This document shows positions 25,057-33,053 of a DNA stretch of 64,000 nt, in pieces. A program made the position numbers and the translations under genes. A model generated the notes under the pieces. It did not search any database, had not been told where the DNA came from, and was given only the letters and a program-made list of their open reading frames with translations. Source of the stretch: Gardnerella massiliensis (lineage in GTDB: Bacteria; Actinomycetota; Actinomycetes; Actinomycetales; Bifidobacteriaceae); contig NZ_LRTV01000006.1 in NCBI RefSeq assembly GCF_003408845.1, forward strand, positions 63,554 to 127,553, in the 5' to 3' direction. Every line of letters starts with the position of its first letter. Within the stretch, counting starts at the first letter, position 1.

Positions 25057-25149
25057 TTATTTACAATCCCAATATGCAGTAGCACATGGAACCAATGCCA
25101 TGGAAACTGCTAGTACTACTGTCGATACAATACGTGAAATTTTCTTCAT
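25057..25149 (-). CDS. 30-residue secreted micro-peptide, candidate signal or bacteriocin-like precursor
   Basis: Reverse-strand frame from ATG 25149 to TAA 25057, with a textbook GGAGG 6 nt before the start. The product opens MKKISR, has a hydrophobic core (IVSTVVLAVSMALV) and ends PCATAYWDCK. ATA fits a signal peptidase I site, leaving the pentapeptide YWDCK; LVPC is not a good lipobox. It is co-directional with the DUF1430-like permease and ATPase, the place where a bacteriocin precursor normally lies, but it is far shorter than lactococcin 972-type precursors (about 90 residues). It may be a short pheromone, a leader peptide or a degenerate precursor. An 11-C tract (minus strand) lies just before its ribosome site. 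Confidence 0.6.
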   Translation of the reverse strand: MKKISRIVSTVVLAVSMALVPCATAYWDCK

Positions 25150-25172
25150 CGTAAACCTCCAACTTATTTATT

Positions 25173-25183
25173 GGGGGGGGGGG
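25173..25183. repeat. homopolymeric G(11) tract, candidate phase-variation switch
   Basis: Eleven consecutive G on the plus strand (C on the minus strand), 23 bp upstream of the micro-peptide ATG and separated from it by AATAAATAAG and the GGAGG site. Tracts of this length slip readily. Here it would alter promoter spacing or the leader rather than a reading frame. Confidence 0.75.
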
Positions 25184-25258
25184 CAATGTGCCTCCCACTG
25201 ACATGATAGATTTACTTATTCGTTGCGTCAACAAGAAATGCTAACGACGCTTTTCAAT

Positions 25259-25392
25259 CGAGTATTTGGACGCGCCTTTGCGCAGCAGATGCAAGTAAGC
25301 GGTTAATCTGTGATGCAAAATTCTGTTTCGTTGCTTTTTATATACGTTATCGTGGCAGTTTTTGCTAATTTTGCATTTTCTGCCACAATAAC
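25259..25392 (-). repeat. composite repeat, copy E (inverted): one tandem unit, module, 47-bp palindrome
   Basis: CGAGTATTTGG at 25259-25269 is a single reverse copy of the 23-bp unit core. The 77-bp module follows in reverse (GGTTAATCTGTG, TTTCGTTGCTTTTTATA) and palindrome copy E occupies 25346-25392 (right arm TGCCACAATAAC, one change). It lies in the 396-bp divergent gap between the micro-peptide and the second ATPase; the rest of that gap holds the G tract, the hairpin at 25433 and AT-rich promoter-like sequence. Confidence 0.8.
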
Positions 25393-25432
25393 GCGCGACT
25401 GCGTTGAGTATATTGCAAAATAATATAATTTA

Positions 25433-25460
25433 GATTATTATAATTACGATTATAATAATC
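25433..25460. repeat. perfect 12-bp AT-rich hairpin upstream of second ATPase gene
   Basis: GATTATTATAAT (25433-25444), loop TACG, ATTATAATAATC (25449-25460). A related GCGATTATATT follows. It lies about 85 bp before the ATPase start, so an operator or promoter element is plausible; there is no T tract for a terminator. Confidence 0.6.
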
Positions 25461-25545
25461 GCGATTATATTAACTTGAGCGCAGAATCAGCAGCTATAAG
25501 ATGCGCTGAAAAATATTGCAATATTAGCGTAGCGGCAGGTGGAAT

Positions 25546-26997
25546 ATGGTTTTTGTTGGCAGACAAGACGAGTTACAAGTACTTGAAAAGTTGTATGAAA
25601 ACAGCAAACACTCGTTCCAGATGGCAATAGTTTATGGCCGAAGACGAATAGGAAAAACTTCGCTTATTTCACAATTTTGTAAAAATAAACGCGCAATACT
25701 TTTTACTGCTCGCGAACAAACCAATATTGAGAATTTGCGTGATTTCTCGCGAACTGTGTACGATTTCTTCAATCTACCAGCAACTACAGGATCGTTCAAT
25801 AATTGGAACGACGCTCTTGATTTTGTTGCGCAACAATCTAGCAGTGCAAATCAAATCGCTTCTCAATCTCCACTTATTCTAGTTTTCGACGAATTTCCTT
25901 ATGCAGCTCAAGCAGATAAATCCTTAGCGTCAACATTCCAAGTCGCAATAGATCATAAATTTAAGAACACGAACATGACTCTTATTTTGTGCGGCAGCAA
26001 CGAAGGATTCATGGAAAGTGAAGTGCTTGGTAAAAAAAGTCCACTTTACGGAAGACGTACCGCACAGATTCGCTTGCAACCATTTAATCTTTTTGAAGCA
26101 GCTGAACTTATGCCAAATAATGCTACTTGGGAAGATAAAATCAACTATTTTGCATCTCTTGGAGGAACACCATACTATATTGAACAGTTAGATAATAACT
26201 CTCCGTTTGCGGAAAATCTTGAGCAATTATGCTTTAACATTTCGGGAATTTTGTACGCTGAACCAGACATGCTTATGCGCCAAGAATTGCGCGATCCTTC
26301 AACATACAATAGTGTGCTCAATGCTCTTGCAACGGGATGCAATACTCCAACTTTAATATCGGGTCGTATTGGATTGCCGGCTACATCAGTGAACGTGTAT
26401 TTGAAAACATTAGAAGGCCTTGGATTAATTGAAAGAAATATTCCATTCGGTATGAATCCACTTCATTGCAAAAAAGGATTATGGCAGATTTGCGACCCAT
26501 TTTTTGCGTATTGGTATAGGTTTGTAGCGCCTAATAAAGGATTGATTGAACGCGGACTTTCACACGCTGCCGCAAGTAGTGTTCTTGGTAGCGAGCATGA
26601 AGTGTTTAGTACTTTTGTGGGTCAACAGTTTGAGAAAATGTGCGAACAGTGGATTGTGCGCCAATGCAAAATTGGTGGAATGGACTTTTTACCAACTAAG
26701 TTAGGTAAATGGTGGGGTACTGATCCTATTGCTCGTGAACAAACCGATATCGATATTGTTGCAGAAGACGATATTAACAAGCAGCTTATTATTGCAGAAT
26801 GTAAGTGGCGTAATAATCTTAACGAAGCTGAAACAGTGAGCAAGTTGTTGCAGCAAGCAACTTTAGTTGAGAATGCAAAAAATCGCGATTATAAGAAAAT
26901 ATTTATCCTGTTTACAAAGTATCCAACTTCTTACAATCCTCGTCATGCTAAAACAAGCATCAACTTTGTTGACGCGCAAACAATGTTTTTTAATTGA
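25546..26997 (+). CDS. ATPase_2-type AAA ATPase with DUF234-like C-terminal domain
   Basis: 483 residues. GRQDELQVLEKL at the N-terminus and Walker A VYGRRRIGKTSL (about 29-40) are typical of the archaeal-type ATPase_2 family; Walker B is LILVFDEFPY (about 111-120) and the sensor is LILCGSNEGFM. A winged-helix region follows (about 255-300), and the C-terminus has QTDIDIVAEDDINKQLIIAECKW, a PD-(D/E)xK-like pattern (D, then ECK). AGGTGG precedes the ATG closely. It is the second accessory ATPase in the bracketed segment; it shares overall design with, but is not a close paralogue of, the DUF4143 protein at 20616. Confidence 0.8.
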   Translation: MVFVGRQDELQVLEKLYENSKHSFQMAIVYGRRRIGKTSLISQFCKNKRAILFTAREQTNIENLRDFSRTVYDFFNLPATTGSFNNWNDALDFVAQQSSSANQIASQSPLILVFDEFPYAAQADKSLASTFQVAIDHKFKNTNMTLILCGSNEGFMESEVLGKKSPLYGRRTAQIRLQPFNLFEAAELMPNNATWEDKINYFASLGGTPYYIEQLDNNSPFAENLEQLCFNISGILYAEPDMLMRQELRDPSTYNSVLNALATGCNTPTLISGRIGLPATSVNVYLKTLEGLGLIERNIPFGMNPLHCKKGLWQICDPFFAYWYRFVAPNKGLIERGLSHAAASSVLGSEHEVFSTFVGQQFEKMCEQWIVRQCKIGGMDFLPTKLGKWWGTDPIAREQTDIDIVAEDDINKQLIIAECKWRNNLNEAETVSKLLQQATLVENAKNRDYKKIFILFTKYPTSYNPRHAKTSINFVDAQTMFFN

Positions 26998-27044
26998 TTA
27001 CGGGACAATAGTTACGAGACTATATTGCGTAGCAATAATCACAC

Positions 27045-27091
27045 GTTATCGTGGCAGTTTTTGTTAATTTTGCATTTTCTGCCACGATAAC
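27045..27091. repeat. 47-bp palindromic repeat, copy F
   Basis: Arms GTTATCGTGGCA (27045-27056) and TGCCACGATAAC (27080-27091). It lies 8 bp beyond the stop of the antitoxin at 27100 and between convergent genes. The antitoxin-end plus palindrome arrangement is duplicated in inverted form at 21930-22110. Confidence 0.88.
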
Positions 27092-27099
27092 TTGGTATG

Positions 27100-27435
27100 T
27101 CATGCATTTGCGGGTTCTATTGCAATACGTCCGCCTAACGCTTGAACAACCTTCGCAATAGTTTGGAAGCTAGGATTGCCGTCTCGTCTTAAGCTTTTGT
27201 AAAGGCTTTCCCTTCCGACCTCAGCTTTTTGAGCAATCTCTTTCATTCCTTTAGCTTTTGCAATATCGCCTATAGCAGCTTGCAACAAGCGAGGATCATT
27301 AAGTTCTGCTGCGGCATTGAGATATGCAATAACATCATCATCGTCCTCAAGATACTCACTCGCATCCCATTTACTTATATTTACCATTTCTTCTTTCATC
27401 CAATTGCGATATTCATCTGTTTTAAGTATCTCCAT
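27100..27435 (-). CDS. HI1420/HigA-like helix-turn-helix antitoxin (orphan)
   Basis: 111 residues. The helix-turn-helix part is at about 62-105 (MKEIAQKAEVGRESLYKSL, NPSFQTIAKVVQALGGRIAI), the pattern of the HI1420-type addiction-module antidote, which normally follows an HI1419-type toxin gene. No such toxin is adjacent: the next gene (27516) is a YafQ-like toxin with its own RelB/DinJ antitoxin. The gene is therefore an orphan or has been recombined away from its partner; a broken second copy exists at 21930. A palindromic TATCCT/AGGATA operator lies upstream. Confidence 0.85.
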   Translation of the reverse strand: MEILKTDEYRNWMKEEMVNISKWDASEYLEDDDDVIAYLNAAAELNDPRLLQAAIGDIAKAKGMKEIAQKAEVGRESLYKSLRRDGNPSFQTIAKVVQALGGRIAIEPANA

Positions 27436-27445
27436 AAAAATATTT

Positions 27446-27459
27446 TATCCTGTAGGATA
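27446..27459. promoter_or_regulatory. operator-like palindrome upstream of the orphan antitoxin
   Basis: TATCCTGTAGGATA, 6-bp perfect arms with a 2-bp centre, 11 bp before the antitoxin start codon. Autoregulatory antitoxins of this type bind such short palindromes. Confidence 0.55.
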
Positions 27460-27492
27460 CAGTTTTGCAATAATAAGTAAACAGTCATATCA

Positions 27493-27514
27493 GTTATCGT
27501 GGCAGTTTTTGCTA
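27493..27514 (+). repeat. half copy (G) of the 47-bp palindrome
   Basis: GTTATCGTGGCAGTTTTTGC plus TA is the left half of the repeat, cut off 1-2 bp before the stop codon of the YafQ-like gene (CTA at 27516). The right half is missing, which suggests a recombination junction here. Confidence 0.75.
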
Positions 27515-27515
27515 G

Positions 27516-27791
27516 CTAGAATAAGTCGTCGTGAGATCCTAAGCGTAGAAATATAATGCAATCTTCTTTAACTTGATACAACAGTAGAACGTCTGCAGAC
27601 ACATGCAATTCATGCACGCCTTTATATGAGCCTTTAAGAATATGATCTCTATAAGTTGCAAGCTCGCGAGAATCTGCACCATTGCAAATAAGTCTTACAA
27701 TATTGATTACTTGCTCAATATCGTAATGCTTCTGCTTATATTTCTTAACATCTCGCAGATAGATTGGACTATAAAACGGAGGTTTAGGCAT
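27516..27791 (-). CDS. YafQ-like RelE-superfamily toxin
   Basis: 91 residues. The pattern SPIYLRDVKKYKQKHYDIEQVINIV, then LATYRDHILKGSYKGVHELHVSADVLLLYQV and IIFLRLGSHDDLF is that of YafQ endoribonuclease toxins; the final His-Asp and upstream His/Asp residues are in the expected places. It overlaps its antitoxin gene by 8 bp. The predicted action is ribosome-dependent mRNA cleavage, blocked by the partner. Confidence 0.88.
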   Translation of the reverse strand: MPKPPFYSPIYLRDVKKYKQKHYDIEQVINIVRLICNGADSRELATYRDHILKGSYKGVHELHVSADVLLLYQVKEDCIIFLRLGSHDDLF

Positions 27792-28053
27792 TGCGCATCA
27801 GCTCAGCAAAATCGTCTACACTACCTGCAGCTATTGGTTTTTCTTTCATAGCTTCATCAATAGCGTGCTCGTACGGAGAACTTTCAAGTGAAAATGGGAA
27901 ACGTTGCGTATTTACAATCTGATACAAAAATAAGTTGACTGCTGAACTCATATCAAGACCATAATGTTCAAGAACTTGCGATGCACTATCTCGTATTTCT
28001 GGATTAACTCTTACACTTAATCTGCCTGTTCTAGCTGTTTTTGTAGAAGTCAT
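27784..28053 (-). CDS. RelB/DinJ-family antitoxin
   Basis: 89 residues. The ribbon-helix-helix N-terminus (RLSVRVNPEIRDSASQVLEHYGLDMSSAVNLFLYQIV) matches RelB/DinJ antitoxins; the C-terminal part (about 55-89) is the toxin-binding tail. AAAGGA lies 6-7 nt before the ATG. It is first gene of the pair with the YafQ-like toxin. Confidence 0.9.
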   Translation of the reverse strand: MTSTKTARTGRLSVRVNPEIRDSASQVLEHYGLDMSSAVNLFLYQIVNTQRFPFSLESSPYEHAIDEAMKEKPIAAGSVDDFAELMRNA

Positions 28054-28179
28054 GTCGTTTCCTTTAAGCTCAAAATCATGAATTTGTTATTCATGCTTTG
28101 CTTTATTATAACAGACCTACAGCACCCAACGTAATGCCAAAGTAGCACCATTGTGTACACAATTATTACTAAAGCACAC

Positions 28180-28281
28180 GTTATCGTGGCAGAAATTGCA
28201 AAATTGGCAAAATTTGCCACGATAACTCCATAAGTACGCTTCTATTTAAAAATAGTTACAAAACGGAAATATTCTTAAATA
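28180..28281 (-). repeat. outer repeat (right, inverted): 47-bp palindrome copy H plus degenerate hairpin
   Basis: Palindrome copy H at 28180-28226 (perfect arms) is followed by the linker TCCATAAGTACGCTTC and a changed hairpin (GGAAATATTCTTAAATA kept at the far side, the inner arm altered to TATTTAAAAATAGTTACA). In reverse orientation this matches 20282-20383, so the pair brackets about 7.8 kb. The rest of the 309-bp gap (28054-28179) shows nothing else. Confidence 0.82.
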
Positions 28282-28285
28282 ATTA

Positions 28286-28322
28286 AATAAAAAAGGTTGC
28301 TTATGAAAGTGCATAAGCAACC
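28286..28322 (-). terminator. rho-independent terminator of the nrd operon
   Basis: GGTTGCTTATG (28295-28305) pairs perfectly with CATAAGCAACC (28312-28322) and, on the minus strand, the stem is followed by TTTTTTATTT. It lies 40 bp beyond the nrdF stop. Confidence 0.88.
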
Positions 28323-28362
28323 TAACTAATTAGTAAAGTGACTAGTGGTTAGCGACTAGCGA

Positions 28363-29457
28363 TTAGAAGTCCCAATCGTCGTCGTCGGTTTCAACAGACT
28401 TGCCCATAATGTAGCTGGAACCAGAGCCGGAGAAGAAGTCATGATTTTCGTCGGCTGCAGGAGAAAGAGCCGCAAGAATCTCAGGGCTTACGTGAGTCTC
28501 TTCTTCGCTGTACTTAGCTGGGTAGCCAAGGTTCATCAAAGCCTTGTTAGCGTTGTAACGAACGAAATCAAAAACGTCATCGTGGAAGTCAAATCCTTCA
28601 TAAATCTGACCAGAATACTCAACTTCCAAATCGTACAAAGTGTCGAGCAAGTTCATAGTGAACTTTTCAAGATTCTTCTTATCGTTCTCGCTTCTAAGCT
28701 CCAAACCGCGCTGGAACTTGTAGCCAGAATAATAGCCGTGAATCGCCTTATCACGCAAAATCAAGCGAATCATGTCGGCAGTGTTCATCATCTTGCCGCG
28801 AGAAGCAAAATAAAGCGGAAGGTAGAATCCCGCGTAAAGAAGCAACGAAGAAAGCATAGTTGCAGCAATCTTGCGCTTAAGTGGATCTTCGCTCTCATAC
28901 TCGCAAAGCACTGTGGTAACGCGCTGCTGCAAAACGTCGTTACCAACAGCCCAACGGTAAGCCTCATCAATCTCCTCGCTAGAGCAAAGAGTGGAGAAAA
29001 TAGAGGAGTAGGAGCGAGCGTGAATCGACTGCATAAAAGCAATATTCGTGTAAATAGCCTGCTCATGCTCAGTGCGCGCGTGCTCAATCTGGCAAAGCTC
29101 GCCAATAGTTGCCTGGCTGGTATCAAGCAAAGTCAAGCCTGTAAAAACGCGAGTAGTGGTCTTGCGTTCAAGGTCGGTGAGGGAACGCCAGGAAGGAATA
29201 TCGTTGCTCAGCGGCACCTTTTCTGGAAGCCAGAAGTTAGCAATAAGACGATTCCAAACGTCCAAATCCTTGTCATCAACAATATTATTCCAATTAACTG
29301 GGCGCACGCGCGAACCGTGATGGTAGCGATACTGAGCTGGGGTGATAGAAGCTGCCATCATCTCGTCGCTTGCGATTACGCGGTTCGTGCCGAAAGGCTT
29401 ATCGAGACTGCTGCGCAGTGCTGTTGGGTCGAGCTCGGTTGGGCTGAGTTCTGTCAT
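28363..29457 (-). CDS. nrdF: class Ib ribonucleotide reductase beta subunit
   Basis: 364 residues, full length for NrdF with an N-terminal extension of about 30. It houses the dimanganese/diiron-tyrosyl radical cofactor that starts NDP reduction. Typical motifs are IPSWRSLTDLERKTTTRVFTGLTLLDT, QIEHARTEHEQAI (metal-ligand Glu/His), MQSIHARSYSSIF and RDKAIHGYYSGYKFQ. GGAG is 7 nt before the ATG. It is last gene of nrdHIEF; a 97-bp gap with an AGCGCT inverted repeat separates it from nrdE. Confidence 0.95.
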   Translation of the reverse strand: MTELSPTELDPTALRSSLDKPFGTNRVIASDEMMAASITPAQYRYHHGSRVRPVNWNNIVDDKDLDVWNRLIANFWLPEKVPLSNDIPSWRSLTDLERKTTTRVFTGLTLLDTSQATIGELCQIEHARTEHEQAIYTNIAFMQSIHARSYSSIFSTLCSSEEIDEAYRWAVGNDVLQQRVTTVLCEYESEDPLKRKIAATMLSSLLLYAGFYLPLYFASRGKMMNTADMIRLILRDKAIHGYYSGYKFQRGLELRSENDKKNLEKFTMNLLDTLYDLEVEYSGQIYEGFDFHDDVFDFVRYNANKALMNLGYPAKYSEEETHVSPEILAALSPAADENHDFFSGSGSSYIMGKSVETDDDDWDF

Positions 29458-29554
29458 AATTACTCCTGATTTTGTGTTTACGTTTTATAAAATTTTTAAG
29501 TTTTTGATTTAATCTGTGAAAGATTTACAGCGCTAAGATTTTCAGCGCTACGGC

Positions 29555-31780
29555 TTACAGTGTGCAGCTTACGCAACCCTCGATTTCCGTACCTTCCAAA
29601 GCCTTCTGGCGAATACGAATGTAGTAAAGAGTTTTAATGCCCTTACGCCATGCGTAAATCTGAGCTTTGTTCAAATCGCGAGTAGTCGTAGTGTCTGGGA
29701 AGAACAAAGTAAGAGACAATCCCTGATCCACATGCTGAGTTGCTTCAGCGTAAGTGTCAATAATCGCCTTCCAGCCAATCTCGTAAGCATCCTTAAAGTA
29801 CTGCATATTGTCATTCGTCATATAAGCGGCAGGGTAGTAGACGCGGCCAACTTTGCCTTCTTTACGAATCTCAATGCGCGAAGCAATCGGGTGAATCGAA
29901 CTCGTGGAATGGTTGATGTACGAAATTGAACCAGTTGGAGGAACAGCTTGCAAATACTCGTTGTAAATACCATCGCGCAAAATCTCGTCGCGCAACTGCT
30001 CCCAGTCCGAAACGGTTGGAATAGCAACGTTAAAACGAGCAAACAAATCGCGAACCTTTTGAGTGCGAGGTTCCAACGAACGGCTTCCGTCCGTATACTT
30101 ATCGAAATAGTTGCCTTTGCCAGCAGGCTTAGCGTAAGCGCTCGTCTTAAAGCTTGCAAAAGCGTGGCCGCGCTCTACAGCCAAAGCGTGAGAAGCCTTA
30201 TAAGCGTGGTAAGCAACCGTCATAAAGTACATATCTGTAAAGTCAAGAGCTTCTTCGCTTCCGTACTGTATATGCTCGCGAGCAAGGAAACCGTGCAAAT
30301 TCATTTGACCCAAGCCAATAGCGTGGCCTTCCGCGTTTCCGCGACGAATTGAAGGCACGGAATCAATCGAAGTGTGCTCCGAAACAGAAGTGAGCGCACG
30401 CACAGCCAAATCAACGCTTGCACCCAAGTCACCATCCATCGCCTTAGCAATATTAAGCGAGCCAAGATTGCAAGAAATATCGCGACCAACGTGGCTATAA
30501 GACAAGTCGGCATTATAAGTGCTTGCTTCCTGAGTTTGCAAAATCTCGGAGCACAAGTTGCTCATAGTAATGCGGCCCTCAATAGGATTCGTGCGATTCA
30601 CAGTATCCTCAAACAAAATGTAAGGGTAGCCAGATTCAAACTGGATTTCCGCAAGCGTCATAAAGAATTCGCGGGCATCAATGTACTTCTTGTGAATACG
30701 AGGATTTGCAACCATCTCGTCGTAATGTTCGGTAACAGAAATGTCTGCAAAAGGCTTGCCATATTCACGCTCAACATCGTAAGGGCTAAACAAAGCCATC
30801 TTTTCCTTACGCTTAGCAAGCTCAAAAGTAATATCTGGAATTACGACGCCCAAGGAAAGCGACTTAATACGAATCTTCTCGTCCGCGTTCTCGCGCTTAG
30901 TGTCAAGGAAACGCATAATATCTGGGTGGTGAGCGCTAATATACACAGCCCCAGCGCCCTGACGAGCGCCAAGCTGATTAGCGTAAGAGAATGAATCTTC
31001 CAAAAGCTTCATAACAGGCACAACGCCACTCGACTGATTCTCAATGCGCTTAATAGGAGCGCCAAGTTCGCGCAAATTCGTAAGCAAAAGTGCTACGCCG
31101 CCGCCGCGCTTAGAAAGCTGCAAAGCGGAATTAATTCCGCGCGCAATAGACTCCATATTATCTTCCAAACGCACGAGGAAACAGCTCACAGCCTCTCCGC
31201 GCTGAGCTTTACCAAGATTTAAGAACGTTGGGGTAGCCGGCTGGAAGCGGCCTGCAAGCATTTCGTCCAAATAGTTAAGGGCTGCCTTTTCGTCGCCGTC
31301 TGCGAGTTCCAAAGCTACAGCTGCTGCGCGCTGAGCGAAGTTTTCCAAATACTGCTTGCCGTCGAATGTCTTCAAAGCGTAAGAAGTGTAGAACTTAAAA
31401 GCGCCCAAGAAAGTACCAAAAGTGTGGTGAGCGGCTTCTGCATGCTCGTAGAATTTATCGAGAAACTCGTCGCTGTACTTTCCGAACACGTTGCCGTTGT
31501 AGTAGTAGTTGTCAATCAAATACTTCAAGCGCTCGCGAGTAGAAGCAAACTTCATGCTGTGCTCTTGCACGTAACCCGAAACGTAAAGCTTTTCTGCTTC
31601 CTGATCTTTATCAAACTGAATGCCTTTTTCTGGGTCGAAAAGACCGAGCATGGCGTTGAGAACGTGGTAGTCGCGGCTGTTGCGAATGCGTTCTGCCGTG
31701 CTGCCGGCGGTTGTGCTAATAGTGTCAGTGTGATCAAGATTAAGCGAAGTGGATTCGCTCATCGGATCCGTGCTATTCAT
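29555..31780 (-). CDS. nrdE: class Ib ribonucleotide reductase alpha subunit
   Basis: 741 residues; catalytic subunit reducing NDPs to dNDPs. Visible are the N-terminal NrdE domain, active-site Cys in [18 protein letters not shown], the barrel segment [20 protein letters not shown] and the C-terminal redox pair in CVSCTL, which is re-reduced by NrdH. AAAGGA precedes the ATG. It sits between nrdI and nrdF on the same strand. Confidence 0.96.
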   Translation of the reverse strand: MNSTDPMSESTSLNLDHTDTISTTAGSTAERIRNSRDYHVLNAMLGLFDPEKGIQFDKDQEAEKLYVSGYVQEHSMKFASTRERLKYLIDNYYYNGNVFGKYSDEFLDKFYEHAEAAHHTFGTFLGAFKFYTSYALKTFDGKQYLENFAQRAAAVALELADGDEKAALNYLDEMLAGRFQPATPTFLNLGKAQRGEAVSCFLVRLEDNMESIARGINSALQLSKRGGGVALLLTNLRELGAPIKRIENQSSGVVPVMKLLEDSFSYANQLGARQGAGAVYISAHHPDIMRFLDTKRENADEKIRIKSLSLGVVIPDITFELAKRKEKMALFSPYDVEREYGKPFADISVTEHYDEMVANPRIHKKYIDAREFFMTLAEIQFESGYPYILFEDTVNRTNPIEGRITMSNLCSEILQTQEASTYNADLSYSHVGRDISCNLGSLNIAKAMDGDLGASVDLAVRALTSVSEHTSIDSVPSIRRGNAEGHAIGLGQMNLHGFLAREHIQYGSEEALDFTDMYFMTVAYHAYKASHALAVERGHAFASFKTSAYAKPAGKGNYFDKYTDGSRSLEPRTQKVRDLFARFNVAIPTVSDWEQLRDEILRDGIYNEYLQAVPPTGSISYINHSTSSIHPIASRIEIRKEGKVGRVYYPAAYMTNDNMQYFKDAYEIGWKAIIDTYAEATQHVDQGLSLTLFFPDTTTTRDLNKAQIYAWRKGIKTLYYIRIRQKALEGTEIEGCVSCTL

Positions 31781-31855
31781 GGGTTTTATTCCTTTCCTCG
31801 TGCGTTATTTTTGCTTTTCAAACGCTGGTTTTTTTGTTACTTTTGTACTTTTTGC

Positions 31856-32356
31856 TTATTTAGTTTCTTTTGCTTCTTTTAGTTGCTTTAAAAATTTCGG
31901 TATTCCCTGCGCTACTTTTTCAATATCTTCCGCTGTTCCTGTCAACTCAAACGAATACATATTTGGAATTCCGCACTTTCCGGCAATCTGACCGCCTGCA
32001 GCGCAATAAGCGTCACCAAAATTCGTATTTCCGGAAGAAATTACGCCTCGAATAAAGGAGCGATTTTCGCGATTATTCAAGAATTTGCGCACCTGTATTG
32101 GTATTGCTTTTGAAATATTTCCGCCGCCGTAAGTTGGTACGATTAGCACGTACGGTTCGCGCACGTTTAATTCCGGATCTTTCGGACGAAGCGGTATTCG
32201 GTACACGTTCACATTACTGCTTGGAAAGTCGCAGTTTTGTACAAATCGTAACGTGTTTTCGGAAACTGAGGAAAAGTAGACTACAGCTCCGATTGATTCG
32301 CCTTGTGCTCGCGCTTCAGGCTCGCTTGGTTGTGCGATATTTTCTTGTTCACTCAT
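31856..32356 (-). CDS. nrdI: NrdI flavodoxin-like protein
   Basis: 166 residues from ATG 32356, which overlaps the nrdH stop (ATGAGTGA). NrdI supplies oxidant (superoxide/HOOH) from reduced FMN for manganese-cofactor assembly in NrdF. FMN-binding loops are visible: [23 protein letters not shown] and [13 protein letters not shown]. The first 22 residues are a charged extension. A longer frame begins upstream but overlaps nrdH deeply and is not favoured. Confidence 0.94.
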   Translation of the reverse strand: MSEQENIAQPSEPEARAQGESIGAVVYFSSVSENTLRFVQNCDFPSSNVNVYRIPLRPKDPELNVREPYVLIVPTYGGGNISKAIPIQVRKFLNNRENRSFIRGVISSGNTNFGDAYCAAGGQIAGKCGIPNMYSFELTGTAEDIEKVAQGIPKFLKQLKEAKETK

Positions 32357-32621
32357 TGTTTTCAGCTTCTTTTGCTGGCTCTGTGGAAGTTCCGAGCCTA
32401 TCTGCAATTTGTGCAATTAAATCTGGGCGATATCCACTCCAGGATGCGTCTGGCGCAATTACTACAGGTGCCTGACGGTAGCCTGCATTGCGTAGCTGAT
32501 CTAATGCTTCGGGACTTTTGGATAAATCAACAGTTTCAAAATTCACGCCGAGTTTGGTGAACTGTCGCTTGGTGGCATCACACTGTGGGCAATGAGGCTT
32601 AGTAAACACTGTAATAGTCAT
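32349..32621 (-). CDS. nrdH: NrdH glutaredoxin-like electron donor
   Basis: 90 residues with the redox motif CPQC at 11-14 and the thioredoxin-fold segments [15 protein letters not shown] and [19 protein letters not shown] typical of NrdH. It donates electrons to NrdE and is reduced by thioredoxin reductase. GAGGAG is 6-7 nt before the ATG. First gene of the operon, about 80 bp downstream of two NrdR-like boxes. Confidence 0.95.
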   Translation of the reverse strand: MTITVFTKPHCPQCDATKRQFTKLGVNFETVDLSKSPEALDQLRNAGYRQAPVVIAPDASWSGYRPDLIAQIADRLGTSTEPAKEAENNE

Positions 32622-32703
32622 TTTTATCTCCTCTGGTGATGGGGAATTTGGTAATTCCGGGTTGTATCAACAAAAGCCAAATAGTTAGCTTACTCCAAAT
32701 AAG

Positions 32704-32750
32704 TACTATTTATAGTAGTGTGTCGATTGCGTAAACACTACATATAGTTA
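32704..32750 (-). promoter_or_regulatory. tandem NrdR boxes upstream of nrdHIEF
   Basis: TACTATTTATAGTA (32704-32717) and ACACTACATATAGTTA (32735-32750) both resemble the NrdR consensus ACACTATATATAGTGT. Their centres are 32 bp apart, three helical turns, the usual spacing for NrdR boxes. Repression by dATP-loaded NrdR is inferred. Confidence 0.7.
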
Positions 32751-33053
32751 TTGTTGGGATTCGTTAAAAATAGCGTGTTTGTAAGCGTGTCGTGTTTTGT
32801 TACCAATATAAAAACGTATTTGTACAGCTTAAAGATGTAATTTATATCACAAAATTTATCGTGCAACTTTCGTATTTTGCGTATTAAAAATCTTGTGCAT
32901 ATCGGCTTATAAAATTAAAGGTGCGTTTCTTGAAGGGGCGTAACGCAAAATTATGTACTTTCTTATGCGTGCTTTTTTAAGATTGTGCAGATTGCTTAAG
33001 TGCGCTATGTGCGTGCGGAAAATATAACAATATACAAGATAAGAGGTGTCATT
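32751..33053. other. gnd upstream region without a gene
   Basis: About 300 bp of AT-rich sequence between the nrd control region and gnd. I see no convincing frame, repeat or hairpin. CTTATAAAATTAAAG near 32907 is a possible -10 region for gnd. Confidence 0.4.

Noticed and set aside
25057..25149. Micro-peptide as a lipoprotein
   Set aside because: The residue before Cys22 is Pro (LVPC), a poor lipobox; signal peptidase I after ATA fits better.
30374..30994. 206-residue frame antisense to nrdE
   Set aside because: Shadow of nrdE; basic low-complexity composition.
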